DNA from: Elysia marginata
Taxonomy: Eukaryota; Mollusca; Gastropoda; Plakobranchidae
DNA length: 23,936 nt
NCBI GenBank assembly: GCA_019649035.1
Contig: BMAT01002704.1
Coordinates: 3,828-27,763 of the forward strand
Direction of reading: 5' to 3'
Positions 17,459 through 23,936 of this stretch are shown piece after piece. Positions within the stretch are counted from its first letter, which is position 1, and every line of letters starts with the position of its first letter. Both the position numbers and the translations under genes were made by a program. Below the pieces are notes generated by a model. The model ran no database searches. It saw only the letters and a program-made list of their open reading frames with translations, and was not told the DNA's origin.

Positions 17459-18204
17459 GTGTTACATTTACGACATAAGCCTTAATACCCAGCTTATCAT
17501 ATAGGTTACATTTAGGATATTAGCCTTAATGGCCAGCGCATCATATAACATGTTACAATTACGACATAAGTCTTGATACCCAGTTTAATTAGAACATCAA
17601 CCTTCATACTTAGCTTATCATATATGTTACAGTTAGAAAACTAGCCCTAATCCACAGCGTGTCATATATTTTACATTTAGGACAATAGCTTAAATCACCT
17701 ACGTATCATATAATATGTTACATTTAGAAGGTAAGCCTTAACACCCAGCGTATCACATATTTTACATCTAGGACATTAGCTTTAATACCCACCGTATTAT
17801 ATATATTATATTTAGAACATTAGTCTCAATACCCAGCGTATTATATATGTTACATTTAGGACATTAGCCTCAATACCCAGCGTATTATATATGTTATATT
17901 TAGGACATTAGTCTAAACACCAGCGTATTATATATGTTACATTTAGAACATTAGCCTCAATACCCAGCGTATCATATATGTTATATTTAGGACATTAGCC
18001 TCAATACCCAGCGTATTATATATGTTACATTTAGGACATTAGTCTCAATACCCAGCGTATTATATATGTTACATTTAGGACATTAGTCTCAATACCCAGT
18101 GTATTAAATAATTATGCTACATTTAGGACATTAGCCTTAATGCCCAGCGTATTACATATGTTACGTTTAGGACATTAGCCCTAATGCCCAGAGTATCATA
18201 TATG
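17459..18204 (+). repeat. 44-bp minisatellite, about 17 units
   Basis: The unit reads GTTACATTTAGGACATTAGC, then CTCAATACCCAGCGTATTAT and ATAT. Units in the middle and later part are near-identical; the first six are diverged and one carries an insertion (about 17560-17630). This gradient suggests expansion from the right-hand side. Each junction contains ATATATG or ATATGTTA, and no long frame exists across it. Confidence 0.95.
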
Positions 18205-18654
18205 ACACACATTCCAGAACAGAAATTTGACAACGTATCCTAATTTTCTAAAACACTGGTTCAATCCAATGCCTGTATGCAGTTTACTGTACTACGCATG
18301 CAATGTTTATAACATTAAATAACATTGAATATTGATTTAACCAAGGACTTCTGCCTGGTTAGTCATTGCGAGCTAAATAGCGTAAATAAAATGAGAACCA
18401 ATTTTCAAGCGTTTGGAACAGCCCGCACAAAACATACAGACTGACTTACAGGTTTAACGAAAGCCAATGCACTACGTTTGAGATTTGATAATTTTAATTC
18501 TCTTACACATTATTAAAAAAAAAGATGTAGAAGGTAAAATGTAATGAATCAGAGCAAGGAATTCACAGTTTCGATAGTTTCACCTTTAATAAATTATAAG
18601 CCAGCTAGCTTTAATCTTATTTATTAATTCTTTTACCCCGCATATTTTAGGAAG
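18205..18654. other. Intergenic AT-rich stretch
   Basis: Nothing recognised. Confidence 0.4.
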
Positions 18655-18983
18655 AAGTAAGATGAAGTAGAGAGCGTTTTTATAGCGTCTAATCCACTAA
18701 TATGCCCTGGGCGCTTTACTTGGGTACCCCGACAGACCATTACCTACCAGAACACCTTCTGAACTCACAGGGGAGCAGCATATAAAGCGCATCGCTCAAG
18801 CATTCTGACAAGATCTTCCACTGCCTATAGTCAGATACTCCTTTGACGCATTAGTGAGGCGAAGAAACAGGGTGTAAAGAGCCATTCTCAAGGAATAAAC
18901 ATCGACCTGCCTAAAACAGGACTCGAACCCCAGATCTTTCGGTCCGAAAGCCGAGCGTCTACTCTTAGACCACGAAGCCTCAC
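18655..18983 (-). repeat. tRNA-derived SINE, copy 4 (best preserved)
   Basis: Read on the minus strand, the head is GAGGCTTCGTGGTCTAAGAG, then TAGACGCTCGGCTTTCGGAC and a strong B box GGGGTTCGAGTCC. The body has CTTCGCCTCAC, TAGGCAGTGGAAGATCTTGT, GTGAGTTCAGAAGGTGTTCT and GGTAATGGTCTGTCGGGG. The tail has GTAAAGCGCCCAGGGC, TTAGTGG and CTATAAAAACGCTC. The tRNA part is the most canonical of all copies, consistent with a younger insertion. The minus-strand open frame within it is not a gene. Confidence 0.9.
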
Positions 18984-19592
18984 ATGAACTGCAAACTAAA
19001 AAGATGCGTTCAAACAAGAAATGTACATTTATAATATCTCGTGAAAATGCCGGGTCTTTCCAGAGCTTAGCGGATGTTTAAACGTTTACATATTAGGTCT
19101 ATCCTTCCAAAGTATGCTCACTGTGGCATAACTCACGTTTACTCGAAAGTGAAGGAGAGTCAAGATAAAAGAGGAACCTTTTCACCAACTCTATTTGACT
19201 CTAATTTCATTTAAAATTTCCAATCTTTCTCAGCTGCCAGTGCCAAACAGAAAACTTACTTGACTGTTGTATTCCTCAAACGACGCATTGCTTGCTGGCT
19301 GTTTCTTTGTTTTCTTTTTTTTCCATTCGTTTATTATCATATAACCGCAGTTTCAAACCCAGATAAATGAAGCAGTGATAGGTCTTTTGAGGCATTTATT
19401 TTTCTGCTATGTCAAACAAGATGGCCTCATCTGTTTTGTGTGAGTTAAGTAAAAAAATTAAATAAAATGATAGAAACTACATTGATGTAGTTTTCCCTAC
19501 ATCAACTATTTATCTTCTTACAAAAACGTTTTCTTTTTTTATCTATACTCCCGACAAAGTTTTCAAGAACAAATTCTTTATTTTTATTTTAG
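18984..19592. other. Intergenic stretch
   Basis: No gene supported. A small hairpin (GATGTAGTTTTCCCTACATC) lies near 19484. The stretch ends in a strong acceptor-like run (TTTATTTTTATTTTAG) at 19577-19592. Confidence 0.4.
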
Positions 19593-19697
19593 TTTCCTCG
19601 CCCTCCTAATCTAACATCAAACTATTTTGAAAAACTCAAGAAGAACAAACGGGAAACGTCAATTGGCTTCATTTTGTCCTGCTGCCTTGAAATATGA
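19593..19697 (+). CDS. Weak candidate terminal exon
   Basis: A strong acceptor (TTATTTTTATTTTAG) is followed by a 34-codon frame to TGA: FPRPPNLTSNYFEKLKKNKR, then ETSIGFILSCCLEI. The composition is protein-like but no upstream exon, domain or poly(A) signal is evident. A minus-strand frame of about 80 codons (19860 down to 19622, including KSKISKRRSLRISDSRPADD) overlaps it and is no better supported. At most one of them is real. Confidence 0.2.
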   Translation, partial: FPRPPNLTSNYFEKLKKNKRETSIGFILSCCLEI

Positions 19698-19804
19698 TTC
19701 GTGTTTTTAGTTTCGTCGTCAGCTGGGCGTGAATCTGATATCCTCAAAGATCTTCGTTTGCTTATCTTTGATTTGATGTTTCCAAACAGTGTTTCCACTA
19801 CCAA

Positions 19805-21389
19805 CTTTTCGGTTAATTTTCCACCTGGCCATATCCATAATATTACTTAGATAAATAACAAGATGTGCTTATATTTTCCTAATCCTTCTCGAGTCGACCC
19901 ACAATTTTTAAGCCACGTCTAGCAGATGTGCTGATAATATTCTTACTAACTCCTTGCCATAATCATAACATAGGAAGCTAAATCTGGGCCGAACTGCTCC
20001 TTCATTATTTTACCTAACGTATCCAAATTTTTACAGAGTGTTTGGATAGGTATCTGGGTTGTCTAGTTACCTCTAACTTCGTTTAAAAATAACTTGTTCA
20101 ATTTTGTTATCATCTTTTATTTGATTAGAGTAAGGCGTTGAAGAAATCCATGTTGCATAATTATCTTTTCGCTCTCGATCTAAATCAAGGTTGAGCGTAA
20201 AAAACCTTGGTTCACCGATACAAAGAAATTATTTTTTTGGTTACAAAGAAACAAGTGTTTGGTTTCAATGCTACGTACAAATTCTTAGGGATGGTGTGCT
20301 GATGCCAAAGAAACTTTTTCTCAATTTGATAAAGAATATTATTAATGGTGCGTAAAGCATACTACAACCAGCCTTTTCGAACATTCTGACTAGAATCTCG
20401 ACTTGATCGCCTCGATCAAGCGGCCGCCTTTAATTTTGATTACTATAACTATGTTGATTTGAACGTGCTGAAGTTAGACGTGGCGTTAAAAAGCAAGTTT
20501 TTTTTCCCGTGGTGCATTTTAAAAGGATGTGCTGGTGAAACAATAAAACGAAAAACTTTCTTAGTGCACCAGTCCTTTGCTTGGAATTTCCGGAAAATGG
20601 AGAATAGAAATGAGCGTCCGTTTACCAAAGTATTAATTTTGATGTTACAAATTTGACAAAATGTATCGTATAAACTTGCACTTTAATAACAAGGAGGGGG
20701 GATTCTAAGCTATGATCAACACATTTACGTTTTGACAGGTTTTGTAAAACAGCCTGGTTAAGATTTCTTTGTTTTTTGTTTTAGCGCTCAAAACATGAGT
20801 TTGAAGCGTAGATGGGTATCTGTCGGTTTTATCTTTGTTCCTTCTCACCGTTCGAAGAAGAGGCAAATTGGCTAGTTTATATAGTTATTTAAATTTTTTG
20901 TGGAAAACGCACTTTCGTGATCATAAAAACTTTATTGTAGTAAAAAAAAAGTTCAACGTAAAATTTTGTCAGTTTTTCTTTCTTTTCACATTGAAAGTTT
21001 TTGAATACTACAGTGTTGGGTGCACTTGTATAAGGCTATTTGAGTAATTTTTCCTGTCTGCAAAACTTTCCTACGTACCAGAACCAGCAGTTTTAGGGTT
21101 TTTCGAACTTTCAATAGTTATCTATCAGCTTTTAAGCCATTCCCATATGTTAGGAAAACAAGTTGCAAGACATCAGCCTTGTGGAAAAAAAATTCAGTGA
21201 GGGACGTACTAGATGGCTAATGAGCTAACCAGTTTCTCTGGTTCGTTAAACGACTTTTAGCCACACACACACACACTAACCATGGCACACAACGTATACA
21301 CATGTACACTTATAACGTCTAAATCAACACACACAAAGACACAAGTTCTCGCCCTTGCACGCCCTTTTCTGAGAGCGCTATTTTGGCAG
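19805..21389. other. Intergenic AT-rich stretch
   Basis: No supported gene. A strong acceptor-like site (TTTGTTTTTTGTTTTAG) near 20785 leads into a short frame (AQNMSLKRRWVSVGF...) that stops after about 29 codons, with no other support. A (CA)n microsatellite lies at 21263-21277. Confidence 0.4.
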
Positions 21390-21615
21390 GTGGAAGTCTA
21401 GTCCTTGAGGCTGTAAAAGGTTTATTGCTTACGATTACTCGTCTCACACGGCGGGCTTTCAATAGGTACCTGGCTAGAGGCAGTAAAGACTTGTCAGCAC
21501 GCTAGAGGGTTACGCTGTTTGAGCAGAACATGTTCCTATATGAGGTTAGAGGGTTTAATGGTCAGTAACGGGGAGGAACTCTACTGACTTGGGCTATTTA
21601 AGTGAAGCGAAAATT
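21390..21615 (+). repeat. tRNA-derived SINE, copy 5, 5'-truncated
   Basis: The head with the B box is missing or unrecognisable. The body blocks are clear: GATTACTCGTCTCAC, AATAGGTACCTGGCTAGAGG, CAGTAAAGACTTGTCAG, GGTTAGAGGGTTTAATGGTC and AGTAACGGGGAGGAAC, in the same order as in copies 1, 2 and 4. Confidence 0.65.
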
Positions 21616-22315
21616 GTATGGCTTAGCGAGAATAGCCAAAAATCCACTGAGAGTGCACGCGTTGGGCCTACCCTACACCTAAAGCAAAAATTGCGATTTT
21701 TTTCGTCTTCTAGAAAGCGAACACAGTAACATGTATGGTTAGGTAGACATTCAAGTTTTACAATCATAACAGGTATTCCACTATCATCCACTATCCATTC
21801 TTGTGTAATTAGGATAAATGAACCTCCGAAATTGCAATATTTGCCACACAGAGTCTAGGCTCTAAGGCTAAAAAAGAAAAATAAAAGAATTACACGCGGA
21901 GCTTAACATGAAATATTTAATGTCAACCAAAACCTAGTCTAGATCTAGGCCTGATACAAAATCAGAATGAAGATATCTTCTATATCTAACTTTAAATCTA
22001 GAACCGAGTCAAATTTTTAGACTTCTCAATCTAGACTTAACACCTATTTGTAACCGACATTCTACACAATTCAACAAAATAAGTATAGAGCGGACGAAAC
22101 CTTGTTTGTTTGGGTGTGGTCTTCCGCTTACCATTTTATAGAGTGTGTTAATTTGATCTATCTTTACTTTCTTTTTTAATACAATTGTCGTCGATACACT
22201 ATAGATCTAGTTCTAGTTTACTCATTCCTGTGCACTACTAGTCTCTGTTGATTTCATCAATAAACCGTGCCGCTAGTATACAGCAATACGTACACGCATC
22301 ACATCGTCCTTACAA
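21616..22315. other. Intergenic stretch
   Basis: AT-rich with several CTAGATCTAG-like short palindromic words around 21940-22040. No gene supported. Confidence 0.4.
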
Positions 22316-22531
22316 AATGGTTCTGACCTATATCTCAGTAGAGTCACGTGAGTCTTGGGAAAACACCAATCTCTTCCACCTTCGGTGTTGCAGATTGCGC
22401 GCTTTTTGGGTGGCATGCCACTGGTAGGAAAAATATTGCGCACCGAAAATAAAACGCTTTTATTGCACTCAAGATACAAAAATCCCGCACCAACAGTTAG
22501 AACCACGTGGTAGATATAGGTCAGAACCATT
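22316..22531. mobile_element. MITE family M1, copy 2
   Basis: Ends AATGGTTCTGACCTATATCT (22316) and its complement AGATATAGGTCAGAACCATT (ending 22531) form a perfect 20-bp inverted repeat, and CACGTG occurs symmetrically 8-12 bases further in on both sides. It is 216 bp long and matches 10954-11142 through the interior. The perfect ends suggest a younger copy than copy 1. Minus-strand frames across it are not genes. Confidence 0.85.
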
Positions 22532-22980
22532 GCACCCCTTAACTTCAAGTGCCATAATGATCAGCAATTGTCCAACTATTTCAAAGATGCAATCAAACCG
22601 TGTGTCCCGTATCTTCGAAATAGCATACTTTATAAACCTCGATACAACCTGAAAGGTTTTGGTCAAAGATCAAGGAGCAGAAGTATAGGACAATCTTCCA
22701 TCTCCTCTTCAAAATGCAAAGACGCTATACCATCTAAATTTGAAAACTCACCTCTTTTTCCTAGCTTTCCAAAATTATTTCTTTTAAATGAAATTAATGC
22801 ATTTTTATATACGCTGTTTGTCTATGACTATATTTATTATAGTTTAAATGGCTTACTTATATTTAGCATGCAACTTTATTTACTCTGTTATCTTTATAGC
22901 TACCTACTTTCAAATAAGTAATACACCTGGCTATATGCACTGCTTGAAATTTGTAGAATGTAAGTATTTGAGCGCCTAAT
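22532..22980. other. Stretch after the MITE, no confident gene
   Basis: A plus-strand frame is open over 22568-22921. Its first half is protein-like and basic (KGFGQRSRSRSIGQSSISSS), but the second half is Leu/Tyr-rich AT sequence and nothing supports a start or splice site. Not called as a gene. Confidence 0.3.
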
Positions 22981-23004
22981 AGGAAGCCGTGCTGAAATGG
23001 TCTG

Positions 23005-23205
23005 AAATATGAGTTGAATTTGCTTTGGTGTGCATTGGCCTGCTGGGGGAAAATATGTAAAGTCTTGAGACTGCCTTCGGCGGTGGAAGACTATAATCCA
23101 TATTTTTTTTAAAGTAGATCTAAGGTAGTTAGGATTTTATGTAAAGCGCTTTGAGCTCCCATTTAGTGAAGGCGCTATAAAAATAAACTTATTATTCTTA
23201 ATTGC
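23005..23205 (+). repeat. Dispersed repeat R1, copy B, with SINE-type 3' tail
   Basis: 23005-23100 matches the reverse complement of 545-642. About 40 bp further, 23141-23205 reads GTAAAGCGCTTTGAGCTCCC, ATTTAGTGAAGG, CGCTATAAAAATAAACTT and a TTATTATT end. This tail resembles the tails of SINE copies 1, 2 and 4, although the upstream body is different. R1 may therefore be a second SINE family using the same 3' tail. Confidence 0.7.
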
Positions 23206-23388
23206 AAACTTTTTGTCTGACATCAAACAATACGAGCTCTGATGAGAAGATGTATGAGAATGAAATAGATTTCCGAGGGGTGACATCGAGACAATCTCTA
23301 TAGAATTTTAATGAAACTTTATGCAAAAGTTCCTCTTATATATTTTAAATTAGTTTTAACTTTTGTATTTTCAAATTTCCTGTTTCAG

Positions 23389-23492
23389 AATGGTTGAATA
23401 AGGATGACACATATGCTTCCCCGCTAAACCAATTGAGGCATGTCCTGATATTGATGAAAAAAAAGTTAATAATGAAATTTATAAGCCTGTAG
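23389..23492 (+). CDS. Weak candidate terminal exon
   Basis: A very good acceptor (CAAATTTCCTGTTTCAG, AG at 23387-23388) is followed by one open frame of 33 codons to TAG at 23490: WLNKDDTYASPLNQLRHV, then ILMKKKLIMKFISL. The first 18 residues look like real protein; the rest is AT-driven. It would enter at phase 1. No upstream exon was found, so this may be chance. Confidence 0.25.
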
Positions 23493-23831
23493 CTCTTTTT
23501 TTCTTTTCTAAGATATATGCACTGGTGTGAAGGAAATTTTCTGTATTGTGCTGGGTTTTTGTCCGTAACTCTTGTAAAGAAACGAAGGTGGATGAGCGTG
23601 GGTGTGGTGTTTGCATTTAAGTGATAGTAAAGAAAGAAGTGACTAGAAAGTTTGATATCAGAAGGTATTTCGTTGTGCATGTGTCCTTAATTTGGATTGA
23701 AATTTTTGTTGTAAATCAACACAGATTAAATGCGGTAAAGCTGGCGTGAACTATGTATACGCAAACATTTTGTGACTTAATCAATATTATATTCATTTTG
23801 CTAGAGTAGTTTTGTTATATGTTAAAAGTAA

Positions 23832-23936
23832 GGCTGTCAGAAAAAGAAAGAGAAAAGCAAAAGCGACAACGATAATAAAAAGAAGGAGAACAAGACGAAG
23901 AAGAGAAAAAAGAAACAGGTCATAAGCAGCAGCAGC
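23832..23936 (+). repeat. Purine-rich low-complexity tract
   Basis: About 100 bases of A/G-rich sequence (AAGAAGGAGAACAAGACGAA) ending in (CAG)4 at the window edge. One frame is open for about 30 codons, rich in Lys/Arg, but stops before the CAG run. It could be the edge of a triplet repeat continuing outside the window. Confidence 0.7.

Noticed and set aside
22273-22666. Minus-strand open frames
   Set aside because: Most of both frames is MITE M1 copy 2.
23345-23680. Minus-strand frame of 111 codons
   Set aside because: AT-rich, Phe/Ile/Asn-heavy, no splice or family signal; the plus-strand acceptor at 23388 is better supported.

Overview
The window looks like nuclear DNA of an animal. It is AT-rich, the genes are cut into small exons by kilobase introns with GT...AG borders, and the intervening DNA holds tRNA-derived SINEs, short inverted-repeat transposons, microsatellites and minisatellites. 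A mollusc or other lophotrochozoan would fit the SINE style, but nothing in the sequence proves the lineage. No bacterial-style operon, CRISPR array, rRNA or intact free-standing tRNA gene was seen.

The main content is one plus-strand gene, here called gene A, covering about 2.6-15.1 kb; its 5' end was not found. I rebuilt it from splice borders and reading phase. The exons are 2663-2711, 3879-3950, 10150-10271, 11786-11956 and the terminal exon 13920-14911. All junctions agree in phase and together give 467 residues ending in a strongly acidic Glu/Asp tail. A second terminal exon, 6822-7299, has its own stop and polyadenylation signal and enters in the same phase. Joining it to exon 3879-3950 would give a short form ending in a basic Ser/Arg tail. 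The gene may therefore switch between a basic and an acidic C-terminus. I do not recognise the protein.

The most unusual structure is the 3' end of the last intron (13504-13929). A 49-bp unit there carries a branch-point-like site, a pyrimidine tract, an acceptor AG and the first bases of the exon, and it is repeated about eight times in tandem before the acceptor that fits the gene model. Most of the extra acceptors would end translation within a few codons and remove the acidic tail. One would add 16 in-frame codons.

The large intron 3951-10149 holds a likely minus-strand terminal exon (5402-5669) with a tyrosine-rich tail, a weak GPCR-like relic (6133-6483), long complementary CT and GA tracts on either side of the alternative exon, a SINE, a hammerhead-like motif and a (TCTYA)n tract just before the next exon. 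Upstream of gene A, 1458-1984 contains GC-rich palindromes and a row of ATGGCG motifs spaced 20-21 bp apart. Downstream of 15.1 kb are a 44-bp minisatellite (17459-18204), more SINEs and MITEs, and only weak exon candidates.
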